NCBI GenBank assembly: GCA_030696845.1
Contig: JAUYRJ010000024.1
Span: 1-42,345 of the forward strand
Length of the DNA: 42,345 nucleotides
Origin: Polynucleobacter sp.
GTDB taxonomy: Bacteria > Pseudomonadota > Gammaproteobacteria > Burkholderiales > Burkholderiaceae
Direction: 5' to 3'
Each line of letters begins with the position of its first letter. The first letter of the stretch is position 1. The translations under genes and the position numbers were made by a program. Under the pieces are notes generated by a model. The model was given only the letters and a program-made list of their open reading frames with translations. It did not search any database and was not told where the DNA came from. Positions 1 through 8,514 of the stretch are shown here, in pieces.

Positions 1-511
1 CCAGCTCCCATTTGCCAGCCGCGCTACCAACCATTACAAAACGCTCGGCTGGACGACCTTGCTCCGCTAGGGCCTTCACCAAATGACTACCAACAAAACT
101 TCCAAATGAAAAGCCCGCAACCACCAGAGGCAACTTGGATACTGAATTCGTCCACATCTGCTGCTCAGTCAACTCATTACTCATCCACGTTATAGGCTCG
201 CGCATCCACTCCGATACATGCAATAAATCGGCAAGCTCGCCAACACCTTCATCGTGCACTCCGGCTGTGCCCCCAACGCCACGGAAATTAGGGCGTACGC
301 TAACGTAGCCCAATTGATTAAATGCGCGTGCAACAGTTTGTGCAACCTTGTTATCCATCGTGCCACCCAGTAATGGGTGCGGATGAGCCACTAATGCGAG
401 GCCCCTTATTGGCGTTGCAGGATCGCTCTTGAGTGCGTCTGGTAAATCGATTGACATTTCAATCGGGCCAACGAGTCCATCAATGGAGATTACTTGCGTG
501 CGGCTATTCAT
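1..511 (-). CDS. alpha/beta hydrolase (3' end beyond window)
   Basis: The reading frame opens with ATG at 511 and runs off the left edge after 170 codons, so the C-terminus is missing. It carries the HPHPLLGGTMDNKV block (residues 43-56), the NFRGVGG strand/turn (75-81) and the nucleophile elbow GFSFG with Ser135. These are the hallmarks of the short alpha/beta-hydrolase family (COG2945-like) of cytosolic, probably esterase-type enzymes. No signal peptide is seen. It starts 32 nt after the stop of the ferredoxin gene and is probably the third gene of the vanZ-like/ferredoxin unit. The catalytic Asp and His should lie outside the window. The substrate is unknown. Confidence 0.85.
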   Translation of the reverse strand, partial: MNSRTQVISIDGLVGPIEMSIDLPDALKSDPATPIRGLALVAHPHPLLGGTMDNKVAQTVARAFNQLGYVSVRPNFRGVGGTAGVHDEGVGELADLLHVSEWMREPITWMSNELTEQQMWTNSVSKLPLVVAGFSFGSFVGSHLVKALAEQGRPAERFVMVGSAAGKWEL

Positions 512-543
512 AAAAAGACTTTGGATTAAGTAATGGCGGTAGA

Positions 544-852
544 TTAAGCAAGCAACAAACGCTGAACCGGCTTACCTTGGATCAAATGGGATTGAATAAT
601 TTCCTCGACATCTTCCGTATCGATAAATGTATACCAGACCCCTTCAGGATAAATCACCAAAACTGGTCCCTGATTACAGGCATCGAGACAGCCCGCCTTA
701 TTCACTCGAATTTTCCCCGTCCCAGACAATCCTAATTCTTTAACGCGATTTTTAGCGTAAGTAAATAATTCAAACGCATTATGCTGAGCGCAGCAGTTTT
801 CGCCATTAGCGCGCTCATTCAGGCAAAAAAAGAGGTGGTGTTTAAAGGTCAT
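544..852 (-). CDS. (2Fe-2S) thioredoxin-like ferredoxin
   Basis: This 102-residue protein matches the thioredoxin-like [2Fe-2S] ferredoxin family. Candidate ligands are Cys10, Cys20 or Cys21, Cys55 and Cys59; the second pair sits in GCLDACNQGP. The shape (short N-terminal Cys pair, then CxxxC about 35 residues later, ending VVYP-like/VWYTF) is like the Aquifex and Azotobacter ferredoxins and the NuoE C-terminal fold. It is probably a cytosolic electron carrier whose partner is not encoded nearby. It lies 7 nt after the VanZ-like gene and 32 nt before the alpha/beta hydrolase, which suggests co-transcription. The electron donor and acceptor cannot be inferred. Confidence 0.88.
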   Translation of the reverse strand: MTFKHHLFFCLNERANGENCCAQHNAFELFTYAKNRVKELGLSGTGKIRVNKAGCLDACNQGPVLVIYPEGVWYTFIDTEDVEEIIQSHLIQGKPVQRLLLA

Positions 853-859
853 TGAAAAA

Positions 860-1969
860 TTATATCGGTCGTTTCAATAATGTGGGTTTTAACTGATGTT
901 GTATTGCCCATACCATCGCAAATGGTAGCCAAGCATAAGAAATCCACTGCATCAAATCATTGAAATGCAGTAAACGGCCTTGATACCATGCCTTCAAGGT
1001 CAATGTGAAATAAGGGTTGTCGGGAAATAAATTCACGAGCAAGGTCATTAGCAGCAAGCTAATGAGTCCAGCCCAAAATCGGCACGCCAAGGGCCAGCGC
1101 AAACCCCATAGCAAGATTAGGCTGCCGAACACCATTCCCCATGTTGCGCCAGCAGTAAGCCAGGAAGAGCCAAACTCAGAACCAAACTGTAAACTCGTAA
1201 AACCGGTTTTAATCAGTATCGTGATGAACAATAATGCCGTAAGCAGGCGCCATTGTGGCGCCTTTGATCGCATTCCTATCGATAACAGCATTCCCACCCC
1301 AAACCAACATGCGGTAGTGATGAGTCCCTCCCGCACGGTTTGATTCATCACTAGTGTTCCCCAGTTTTCAGGGCCGACAAACTGCCGCCATGCTCCCATG
1401 CCGAGCCATGCGCTCTGTGGATAGATCTGCGCCCATGGAAACAACAAAAACAGGGCGGATGCGCCCCAGTTCAAACCAAACCACTCATCGAACTGTCGCC
1501 GCAACGCGCTGCCAGAAAGCCACTGCGGACCCAGCGGGATTGCCAGTAAAGCGCCAATCAGGCTGCCCAGCGCATTGGACCACCAATCGGTTTCACTGGG
1601 TATGCGGGTAGGCAACCATGTTTGCAGGGTTTCCACCACGCCGGCCAATATCGCGCCCATTGCAAGGGCAATCAGTAATGCGGGCAATTGCCGGTAGCGG
1701 GGGTAAAGCGCAAATACCAACAAAAAACCAAGTGGAATATAGGCCAATACATTTGTTACTACGTCGAATGCGGGTATAAAGCGGGGCATCGGCGCCGCTA
1801 TCCAAGCGATACCCCTGACGCCATTTCGCATATCAAAATCAAATGGATTGAGGCTGGCGTAAATAATCAAGAAGGCGTAAACGAGCGTGATTGCCCTTGC
1901 TAAGGGCATGGCCTGCATGGGCCAAACGAGCTTACGCGGACGAGGATTTTGCGAGGGTTCCGACGGCAT
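860..1969 (-). CDS. VanZ family integral membrane protein
   Basis: A 369-residue polytopic membrane protein with roughly nine or ten hydrophobic segments. The first third (about residues 24-150) matches the VanZ domain: YASLNPFDF after the first helix, then DVVTNVLAYIPLGFLL, then ETLQ, then RIPSETDWWSNALGSLIGA. The remaining two thirds is an extra multi-helix region found in long proteobacterial VanZ proteins. VanZ proteins have been linked to teicoplanin resistance in Gram-positives, but the role in betaproteobacteria is unknown. It diverges from birA across 37 nt and is followed by the ferredoxin gene. The start at 1969 gives a short polar N-terminus; Met18 or Met21 are alternatives. Confidence 0.85.
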   Translation of the reverse strand: MPSEPSQNPRPRKLVWPMQAMPLARAITLVYAFLIIYASLNPFDFDMRNGVRGIAWIAAPMPRFIPAFDVVTNVLAYIPLGFLLVFALYPRYRQLPALLIALAMGAILAGVVETLQTWLPTRIPSETDWWSNALGSLIGALLAIPLGPQWLSGSALRRQFDEWFGLNWGASALFLLFPWAQIYPQSAWLGMGAWRQFVGPENWGTLVMNQTVREGLITTACWFGVGMLLSIGMRSKAPQWRLLTALLFITILIKTGFTSLQFGSEFGSSWLTAGATWGMVFGSLILLWGLRWPLACRFWAGLISLLLMTLLVNLFPDNPYFTLTLKAWYQGRLLHFNDLMQWISYAWLPFAMVWAIQHQLKPTLLKRPI

Positions 1970-2006
1970 CCTGCAATTTTAGGTCAGACCTTTCTACAAT
2001 GATGAA

Positions 2007-2792
2007 ATGAATGGAAACTGGATCCTCGAGCGCGTTAACGAAACGCGCTCCACAAACGACGACCTCATGTCCCGGTGGCGATCCGGGCAATTAATAGACC
2101 CAGTCGCTAGACTAGCTAAATACCAGACCCACGGCAAAGGGCGGGCAGGTCGCGTATGGCATGCAGCCCCAAATGACTCATTATCTTTTTCATTGGCCTT
2201 TCCATTTAATAAGACCCCATCAGAGCTTAGCGGTTTAAGCCTGCTAGCAGGGCTGGCCGTAATTGATGGATTATGTGCCGCACTCAATACCAATGAGCCA
2301 ATGCTGCATGAATGCGGCCTTCGACTTAAGTGGCCAAATGACCTAATGATCGGTAACGCCAAATTCGGCGGCATCCTAATCGAAGGAGGTCAAGCGACCC
2401 CCCAAGAGCCCAGCTGGATGGTCGTTGGAGTTGGTATCAACTTACGATCCACCCAATTACAAACCATCAATACCGAGCCAATAGCATCGATAAACCAATT
2501 CCTTTCGCCTGGTGACAAATTACCAGATCCCGAGTGGATTTGGCTAAAACTGATTGATGCGTTTGAGCGTGCATTAATCGAATTTGACGAGCGCGGTTTT
2601 GCTCCTTTCGTGGAACGTTGGTCGCACTGGGATGCATATCAAGGAAAGGCTGTATTCACCCAGACCTCTGCGCAAAACGGCATTGAGGGTATCGCATCGG
2701 GCATTAACGCTTCCGGCGCCTATTTGATTCAAACGCCGAGTGAATTGCTCACTGTTCATGCTGGTGATGTGTCATTGAGAGAAAAACGATGA
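2007..2792 (+). CDS. birA: biotin--[acetyl-CoA-carboxylase] ligase
   Basis: This 261-residue enzyme makes biotinyl-AMP and transfers biotin to the carrier protein of acetyl-CoA carboxylase. Visible motifs are the biotin/AMP loop GKGRAGR (43-49, usual form GRGRRGR), KWPNDL (108-113), KFGGIL (119-124) and VGVGINL. The N-terminal winged-helix repressor domain of E. coli BirA is absent, because the catalytic domain begins almost at residue 1. It should therefore be a catalytic-only ligase with no operator-binding role. Its stop overlaps the coaX start by 4 nt (ATGA), so the two are translationally coupled, a common betaproteobacterial pair. Confidence 0.95.
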   Translation: MNGNWILERVNETRSTNDDLMSRWRSGQLIDPVARLAKYQTHGKGRAGRVWHAAPNDSLSFSLAFPFNKTPSELSGLSLLAGLAVIDGLCAALNTNEPMLHECGLRLKWPNDLMIGNAKFGGILIEGGQATPQEPSWMVVGVGINLRSTQLQTINTEPIASINQFLSPGDKLPDPEWIWLKLIDAFERALIEFDERGFAPFVERWSHWDAYQGKAVFTQTSAQNGIEGIASGINASGAYLIQTPSELLTVHAGDVSLREKR

Positions 2793-3634
2793 GTCTTTAT
2801 GTGTTATTTGATATTGGCAATACACGCCTTAAATGGGCCGTTGTCGAATCCCACCAAAACCCTATCGACCGCAATAAAAAATTATGGCTGTATTCCGGGG
2901 CGATTGATACTAAGCTCCTGCATTCACCTGAGCATAGTGCGGAATTAGCCCATTACATTTTGCAAACCGTCCCCAAACCCGATGCGATTGGCGTGTGCTG
3001 CGTTGCTGCTGAGGAATGCATTACCAATCTCAGGCATCTCCTCTCACAGTGGAGCGATGTGCAGTGGTTACGGCTGATGGGCGACTCCCCCTTTTCTGAG
3101 CTCCGATCCTTATACGAAAATCCCGCACAGCTCGGCGCCGATCGCTGGGCCGGAGTCATCGCCGCACGCACCCTGTCCACCGCCAATAGCCTCATTGTGA
3201 ATGCTGGTACGGCAAGCACCCTCGACTTTCTTGGGGCTAACGCGGTACACCACGGAGGCTGGATCATCCCTGGGCTGGGCTTAATGCAATCCAGCCTGAG
3301 CAGCAATACTGCAAGGCTGCCGGCCACCTCACAGACCGAAGCCATTAATGGCTTCGGTCTATCTACGGATGCCGCTATTTATAAGGGATGTTTAGCGGCA
3401 CAAATCGGTGCAATTCAAAGTGCTTTGCACACCGCACTTGAAATGCGCCAACCCGTTGATCGGATCTGGATAGATGGCGGCAATGCCAAAAACCTAGCTG
3501 CCGAACTCAAACAAAATAATCTGTTTACTGCTATCTCTATTGAACCCATCAATGGATTGGTGCTGCGCGGACTATGGGCATGGCTTCTAAAAGAAGTGCG
3601 ACAGCTTACCCACGAATACGGCCAAGCAGACTAG
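2789..3634 (+). CDS. coaX: type III pantothenate kinase
   Basis: A 281-residue ASKHA-fold kinase that phosphorylates pantothenate in the first step of coenzyme A synthesis. Type III marks are the N-terminal FDIGNTRLKW (catalytic Asp8), GADRW (116-120), NAGTASTLDF (138-147), GGWIIPGLGLM and the late WIDGGNAKNL. It is coupled to birA by a 4-nt overlap. The 3' end overlaps the convergent rfaE2 by 29 nt (3606-3634). No type I kinase (coaA) is visible here, so this is presumably the cell's pantothenate kinase, although the rest of the genome is not seen. Confidence 0.95.
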   Translation: MSLYVLFDIGNTRLKWAVVESHQNPIDRNKKLWLYSGAIDTKLLHSPEHSAELAHYILQTVPKPDAIGVCCVAAEECITNLRHLLSQWSDVQWLRLMGDSPFSELRSLYENPAQLGADRWAGVIAARTLSTANSLIVNAGTASTLDFLGANAVHHGGWIIPGLGLMQSSLSSNTARLPATSQTEAINGFGLSTDAAIYKGCLAAQIGAIQSALHTALEMRQPVDRIWIDGGNAKNLAAELKQNNLFTAISIEPINGLVLRGLWAWLLKEVRQLTHEYGQAD

Positions 3635-4094
3635 TCGTGGAGCGCTCGTAAATAAAAGGAATGGCGACCGCTACGCCACCCCAACTTTTTACAAGGCGCG
3701 TTTCCTCGAGTGCATCGATATCGTAATCACCGCCCTTGACATAAATATCGGGTCGTATTGCTGCAATCAGTTGAACCGGCGTTTTCTCGGCAAAGAGCAC
3801 AACCAAATCAACACTGGCTAGCGCAGCGATTAAGGCCTGGCGATCCGCCTCTGTATTAATTGGCCTATCTTCTCCTTTTGCAAGCATTTTGACTGAGGCA
3901 TCGGTATTGATCCCCACCACCAGGCTGCCACCCAAACTGCGGGCTTGATCAAGATAGCTAGCGTGTCCGCGATGCAAAATGTCAAATACGCCATTAGTAA
4001 AGACGATGGGACGGGCCAAGTTGCTTAGTTTGCTTGGCAAGTCGGCTATGCTGCACAGTTTGGATTCGAATGCGGGTTTGGCTAGGATAGTCAT
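3606..4094 (-). CDS. rfaE2: D-glycero-beta-D-manno-heptose 1-phosphate adenylyltransferase
   Basis: This 162-residue nucleotidyltransferase corresponds to the C-terminal domain of E. coli HldE. It adenylylates heptose 1-phosphate to ADP-heptose for the LPS inner core. The nucleotide-binding signature is TNGVFD (33-38) with HRGH (41-44), followed by KGGDYD and the C-terminal ERSTTSLLGRIR. It is a free-standing cytidylyltransferase-fold protein, so the kinase half must be encoded elsewhere. It starts 17 nt after the photolyase stop and could be transcribed with it. Its 3' end overlaps coaX. Confidence 0.93.
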   Translation of the reverse strand: MTILAKPAFESKLCSIADLPSKLSNLARPIVFTNGVFDILHRGHASYLDQARSLGGSLVVGINTDASVKMLAKGEDRPINTEADRQALIAALASVDLVVLFAEKTPVQLIAAIRPDIYVKGGDYDIDALEETRLVKSWGGVAVAIPFIYERSTTSLLGRIRG

Positions 4095-4111
4095 GTCATC
4101 GTATTTTAAAT

Positions 4112-5695
4112 CTAGATCGTTTCAATATTTTTTAATATAACGCTTGCATGCTGTTTAATTTGATCTTTCTCCACATCATCAATGCGTTTTAAATTTGCTG
4201 TCATTAAACGGGTGCGTGGATTTTTTTCAAATTCCGACTGATGATGCATTAAAAAATTCCAATACAAGGTAGTAAAGGGACAGGCATCCTCACCAGCCCG
4301 CTGTTCTGGCTTATAGGGGCAGTGGCCACAATAATTACTCATGCGCTTAATGTAGGCCCCGCTGGATATGTAGGGCTTACTTGTAAAGCGGCCACCATTG
4401 GCAAATAAAGCCATGCCGGCTACGTTTGGTAACTCTGCCCACTCTACGGCATCAACATACACCGCCAAGAACCAGCTGCTCACTGCCTGGGGCGACAGCC
4501 CAGCAAGCAAGGAAAAATTGCCCACGACCATTAAACGTTGTATGTGGTGAGCGTAGCCATAGTCCAGTGTTTGACCCACTACGTCCGCCATGCATGCCAT
4601 TTTAGTTTTACCTGTCCAATACCACCCAGGCAATGCGCGCTGGTATCCAAAATAATTGGCTTGACCCATTTTGGGCATATCAAGCCAATACACTCCACGA
4701 ATAAATTCTCGCCAGCCCAAAATTTGTCGTATCAAACCTTCTGCCGCCTCTAAGCTCACCTCCCCGGCTCGCCAAGCCGCCTCAACACGATCAATCACCT
4801 CCCTGGGATGAATGAGTTTGAGATTCAGACTAGACGACAAGAGCGAATGCCAGCCAAATGGGGTATCAGTCCACATGGCATCCTCGTATTTTCCAAAATG
4901 CACTAGGCGAGCGTCAATAAAGCGCTCTAGAGCAAGTAAGGCATGCTCCCGAGTCACTGGCCACAGAAAGTGCTTCAAACTGCCTGGGTGGTCTTTAAAT
5001 CGCTCCGCAACCCAAGCAAGGACCTCTTGCGTAATGGCGTCCGGCTGTATGTATTCTGGAGGATCTATGAGCCCAGGGCCCTTTTTAGGGTAACTGGATC
5101 GATTAGCTGCATCGTAATTCCACTGCCCACCCTCCGGCTCTCCCGACCCGTCTATGAGCACTTTGTACTTTTTACGCATTTGCCGATAAAAGAATTCCAT
5201 TCGAAGTTCGGTCTTTTCTCCCGCCCATGCCCTGAATTCATCTATCCCGCATAAGAAATGGGTATCAGTATGAATTTGTAAGGGAATAGCCAGTTCGGTA
5301 CAAACGGCTTTTAATTCCTCCCATACCCGCCATTCACCTGGTTCAGTGCAATGCACCGCAGAAGGGTGATACTGACTTATTGCCTGCTTTAGGGCTTCGC
5401 CCAAACTATGGTCTGTAGCAGCATCCATCCGCCGATAAACCAGCCGATACCCCGCCTGCATGAGTGCATCCGCAAAATGCCGCATGGCCGCCAAAAAAAT
5501 AGCGATGCGAGCTCGATGGCTCCATACCCAAGATGCTTCTGCCGCAGACTCGATCATTAAAACCACATCATTACTGCGATCTGCGTTTTGTAATGTGGGG
5601 CAATCCAGCGTTAATTGATCCCCCAAGACCAAGATGAGGTGACGAACCGGGGTGGCGATAGGCGTATCTTTAAACGGGGCTGTTTTCTGGACCAT
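4112..5695 (-). CDS. phrB: FeS-type bacterial (6-4) photolyase / cryptochrome
   Basis: A 527-residue member of the deoxyribodipyrimidine-photolyase-related family (FeS-BCP). These flavoenzymes use blue light to repair (6-4) photoproducts. The N-terminal domain starts ILVLGDQLT (21-29). The C-terminal FAD domain holds Cys368, Cys456, Cys459 and Cys472 (YCGHCP ... GEDACPF). The spacings 88-3-13 are the same as those of the [4Fe-4S] ligands known from Agrobacterium PhrB (Cys350/438/441/454). All four ligands are intact, so the protein should be functional. It is transcribed divergently from the glutathione peroxidase operon over 62 nt and is followed by rfaE2. The symbol follows the Agrobacterium enzyme, not E. 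coli CPD photolyase. Confidence 0.93.
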   Translation of the reverse strand: MVQKTAPFKDTPIATPVRHLILVLGDQLTLDCPTLQNADRSNDVVLMIESAAEASWVWSHRARIAIFLAAMRHFADALMQAGYRLVYRRMDAATDHSLGEALKQAISQYHPSAVHCTEPGEWRVWEELKAVCTELAIPLQIHTDTHFLCGIDEFRAWAGEKTELRMEFFYRQMRKKYKVLIDGSGEPEGGQWNYDAANRSSYPKKGPGLIDPPEYIQPDAITQEVLAWVAERFKDHPGSLKHFLWPVTREHALLALERFIDARLVHFGKYEDAMWTDTPFGWHSLLSSSLNLKLIHPREVIDRVEAAWRAGEVSLEAAEGLIRQILGWREFIRGVYWLDMPKMGQANYFGYQRALPGWYWTGKTKMACMADVVGQTLDYGYAHHIQRLMVVGNFSLLAGLSPQAVSSWFLAVYVDAVEWAELPNVAGMALFANGGRFTSKPYISSGAYIKRMSNYCGHCPYKPEQRAGEDACPFTTLYWNFLMHHQSEFEKNPRTRLMTANLKRIDDVEKDQIKQHASVILKNIETI

Positions 5696-5709
5696 AAAAC
5701 ATCTTAGCT

Positions 5710-5737
5710 GGAATGACTTAGACTTAAGCCTTATTCC
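5710..5737. promoter_or_regulatory. imperfect inverted repeat in the divergent phrB/gpx promoter region
   Basis: The 62-nt gap between the phrB start (5695) and the gpx ATG (5758) must hold both promoters. It contains GGAAT at 5710-5714 facing ATTCC at 5733-5737, with the small palindrome CTTAAG (5723-5728) between them, so GGAAT is read on each strand toward its own gene. GGAA-type -35 elements are typical of ECF sigma factors, but no convincing -10 is seen at the right spacing. A shared operator or paired ECF promoters is an inference only. Confidence 0.25.
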
Positions 5738-5757
5738 CTATTTTGCTTGATCCAGCC

Positions 5758-6330
5758 ATGCGCCGTATTCTATTTTTATGTGGTTTTTTTCTCTCCCTAC
5801 TCTCTAGTACGCCCACTTTTGCCCAAACGAGCCAATCTGGCTGTAGTCCACTTCTCTCCCATACCTTTTTACGTCTACAGGACGAGGTGCCGCAAAATTT
5901 ATGCCAATATCAAGGCAAGGTTATTTTGGTTGTAAATACGGCGAGTTACTGCGGTTTTGTCGGTCAATACGATGATCTTGAGAAGATCTACACCAAGTAC
6001 AAAGATAAGGGGTTTGTAGTTTTAGGGTTTCCATCCAATGACTTTGGTCAGCAAGAGCCGGGAAGCAATAAACAAATTGCGGAATTTTGCAAGAACACTT
6101 ATGACGTGAAGTTCCCGATGTTTGCCAAATCGGTTGTATCCGGAAAGAATCCGAACCCACTCTTTAAAATGCTGATTGAAAAAACGGGTACAAACCCCCA
6201 ATGGAATTTTTATAAATACCTCATTGATCGCAATGGCAATGCGACTGATGCCTACAGCAGTCTTTCCAATCCGAGCGGGAAAGCCATTACGACACACATT
6301 GAAAAGTTGCTTAAAGGAAGTTCGCAATGA
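5758..6330 (+). CDS. exported glutathione peroxidase family protein
   Basis: A 190-residue glutathione peroxidase-fold protein that should reduce hydrogen or lipid peroxides using thiols. Residues 1-22 form a signal peptide (MRR, hydrophobic core, cleavage near TFA/QT), so it acts in the periplasm. The catalytic set is visible: Cys65 in NTASYCGF, Gln98/99 in NDFGQQEPGSN, and Trp149-Asn150 in PQWNF. The usual CGLTPQ is CGFVGQ here. The ATG at 5758 is chosen over an in-frame TTG at 5743 because it gives a normal signal peptide. Its stop overlaps the next start (ATGA), making it the first gene of a coupled five-gene operon. Confidence 0.9.
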   Translation: MRRILFLCGFFLSLLSSTPTFAQTSQSGCSPLLSHTFLRLQDEVPQNLCQYQGKVILVVNTASYCGFVGQYDDLEKIYTKYKDKGFVVLGFPSNDFGQQEPGSNKQIAEFCKNTYDVKFPMFAKSVVSGKNPNPLFKMLIEKTGTNPQWNFYKYLIDRNGNATDAYSSLSNPSGKAITTHIEKLLKGSSQ

Positions 6331-7730
6331 GTAAAAAACGCATCGCCATTATTGGTGCCGGCATTTCTGGTTTAGGCTGCGCTTACGGCCTTCGAAATCA
6401 TCCTGATCTTGAAATTACGATTTACGAAGCAGGCAATCATATCGGCGGTCACAGCAACACGGTTGATATTGAAATCGATACCCCAGATGGAAAAATTAAA
6501 CACGGTGTTGATACCGGATTTCTGGTTTTTAATCGCAGAACCTATCCGCGCTTAGTGCGCCTATTCGAAGAATTGCAGGTTCCGATCTTCCCATCCGAAA
6601 TGTCTTTTTCGGTGAAACTGGAAACGGCGCCCTCCCTTGAGTGGGCTGGCAATGATCTCAATTCCTTTTTTGGACAACGGCGTAATGTATTTCGTCCAGC
6701 GTTCTGGAAAATGGCCTTTGACATCATGCGGTTTAATAAATTAGCCACTGCATTGGCTGTTGCGCAAATGCGCGATGAGCCCTCGCTTGGTTCAGTAACG
6801 CCCCCGGACGAGAGTATTGCCGACTTTTTAGACCGCCATCGCTTCAGCCAACCTTTTCGTGAATGGTATTTTTTACCGATGATCGGCGCGATTTGGTCAT
6901 GCTCAGTAGATCAAATGCTGGAGTTTCCAATTCAGACCATGGCGCGCTTTTGTCATAATCATGGCCTACTTCAGATTCAGAATCGCCCTCAGTGGCTAAC
7001 GGTTCAAGGCGGGTCGCGCGAATACGTTAAGCGCCTGGTCGCGTCGCTGGATGCAAGGGGCGTGAAGTGGGTTCGCGAACCCGCCCTGAAGATCAATGCA
7101 CCCTTGGCTGGTGCAGGCGAACAATTCATTGAGGTGCTTAGCACGAGTGGCGCGGCCCAGTTTGATGAAGTAGTCATGGCATGCCACAGCGATCAAAGTC
7201 TGCAACTGCTTAGTGGTATTGACAAGGCAAGTCAGGCCATCCTCAATTCAATTCCCTATCAAGCCAACCGCGCAATTTTGCATACTGATGCATCTTTCTT
7301 GCCAGAGCGGAAGCGCTGCTGGGCGGCATGGAATTACACTGCACAAACTAAAAATAGTTCAATCTCAGAAGATCACGTTAGTGTGAGCTATCTGATTAAT
7401 CGCTTGCAGCCTCTTCCAACCGCATTCAATGACGTGCCGATTATTGTCACGCTCAATCCCTTGCGCGAACCCGATCCAGCGAAAATCCTTCAAGAAATCC
7501 ATTACGCTCACCCCGTGTTTGACATGCGCGCAACTCAGGCACAGTCAACCCTTGCCTTAATTCAAGGAAAGTCTTCCATCTGGTATTGCGGCGCATGGAC
7601 TGGATATGGGTTTCACGAAGATGGTCTGCGCTCTGGAGAATTGGTTGCTGAAGCTATTTTGGAACTTACCAATCAGCCCGATAGTCAACGTCCACACCAA
7701 CAGGTATCTACACTAAATGCATCCACCTGA
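6327..7730 (+). CDS. FAD-dependent amine oxidase/desaturase-like flavoprotein (COG2907)
   Basis: A 467-residue flavoprotein with an N-terminal dinucleotide-binding fold: GAGISG (10-15), acidic end of the second strand at Glu34, then GGHSNTV. The GVDTGFLVFN motif is characteristic of COG2907 proteins, which resemble protoporphyrinogen oxidase and carotenoid desaturases. This family is repeatedly found beside DUF1365 and a CFA-synthase-like gene, including in the RpoE-ChrR singlet-oxygen regulon of Rhodobacter. From that context I infer action on membrane fatty acids or oxidised lipids; the exact reaction is not shown by sequence. It overlaps gpx by 4 nt and the DUF1365 gene by 14 nt. Confidence 0.88.
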   Translation: MSKKRIAIIGAGISGLGCAYGLRNHPDLEITIYEAGNHIGGHSNTVDIEIDTPDGKIKHGVDTGFLVFNRRTYPRLVRLFEELQVPIFPSEMSFSVKLETAPSLEWAGNDLNSFFGQRRNVFRPAFWKMAFDIMRFNKLATALAVAQMRDEPSLGSVTPPDESIADFLDRHRFSQPFREWYFLPMIGAIWSCSVDQMLEFPIQTMARFCHNHGLLQIQNRPQWLTVQGGSREYVKRLVASLDARGVKWVREPALKINAPLAGAGEQFIEVLSTSGAAQFDEVVMACHSDQSLQLLSGIDKASQAILNSIPYQANRAILHTDASFLPERKRCWAAWNYTAQTKNSSISEDHVSVSYLINRLQPLPTAFNDVPIIVTLNPLREPDPAKILQEIHYAHPVFDMRATQAQSTLALIQGKSSIWYCGAWTGYGFHEDGLRSGELVAEAILELTNQPDSQRPHQQVSTLNAST

Positions 7731-8514
7731 TCTGAACGCCAAACTGAATTTTGGCGTTGTACAACACCGCCGTTTTCGTCCGGCGAAAAATGCATTTTCG
7801 TATTCTGTTTTTACGATTAGTATTCCCATGCGGGAGCGTAGCCGAAATCCCACACTACTCAGTAAGCACGGTCTTGGAGATAACTGTTTTCGGTTTTTTT
7901 CGTTTTTTGATCAAGACCATGGGCACGGCGATGCCAATAGCCTCGCCTGGATAGAGGGAATTCTGTCTGATTATGGAATCGATCATAGCGACGGGGAGAT
8001 CTGGCTCCAGACCTTTCCCCGCGTTCTAGGTTATGTTTTCAATCCAGTCAGTTTTTGGGTTTACACCAAGCCCGATGGTCAGGTACGCGCCCTAGTGGCC
8101 GAAGTCAACAACACCTTTGGCGAGCGGCATTGTTACTTTCTGGCGAAAGACTCTGGAGAGGCGCTGCGATCCGGAGAAACCCTGACTAGTAATAAGGTCT
8201 TTCATGTTTCCCCATTTTGCGATGTGAGCGGTCAATACCGTTTTCGGTTCTTATTTCCGCAGGACAGCCAATCTGGCTGCAATACCGTAAGCCGCATAGA
8301 GCTATATGAGGACGAAGGGGCCTTGATTCATACTAGTATCAGCGGTGTGGCGCACCCCCTAACTAGGGCTTCTCTCTATTTATCCATATTGCGCTATCCT
8401 CTCATGAGCGTTGGGGTGATCGGACGCATTCATTGGCAGGCATTAAGGCTATGGATCAAAGGTGTGCCGTTTCACTCCAAACCCAAACCGCCCGACCTTG
8501 AAGTCACTAGATGA
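7717..8514 (+). CDS. DUF1365 family protein
   Basis: A 265-residue DUF1365 protein. It opens with NFGVVQHRRFRPAKNAFSYS, the usual start of the family (conserved H-x-R-xx-P), and contains TFPRVLGYVFNPVSFWV, then EVNNTFGERHCYFL and HVSPFCDVSGQYRFRF. No transmembrane helix is clear and no catalytic residues are established for the family. It almost always sits between a COG2907 flavoprotein and a CFA-synthase-like methyltransferase, as here, so a role in modifying unsaturated fatty acids is inferred. The start overlaps the upstream gene by 14 nt and the stop overlaps the next start (ATGA). Confidence 0.9.
   Translation: MHPPDLNAKLNFGVVQHRRFRPAKNAFSYSVFTISIPMRERSRNPTLLSKHGLGDNCFRFFSFFDQDHGHGDANSLAWIEGILSDYGIDHSDGEIWLQTFPRVLGYVFNPVSFWVYTKPDGQVRALVAEVNNTFGERHCYFLAKDSGEALRSGETLTSNKVFHVSPFCDVSGQYRFRFLFPQDSQSGCNTVSRIELYEDEGALIHTSISGVAHPLTRASLYLSILRYPLMSVGVIGRIHWQALRLWIKGVPFHSKPKPPDLEVTR

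Noticed and set aside
3610-3640. CCACGA/TCGTGG inverted repeat across the coaX/rfaE2 overlap
   Set aside because: Six base pairs with a 19-nt loop, inside coding sequence, and no T tract.
5745-5757. TGATCC at 5748-5753 as an ECF -35 element for gpx
   Set aside because: Any -10 at the proper spacing would fall inside the gpx coding sequence, downstream of the chosen start.
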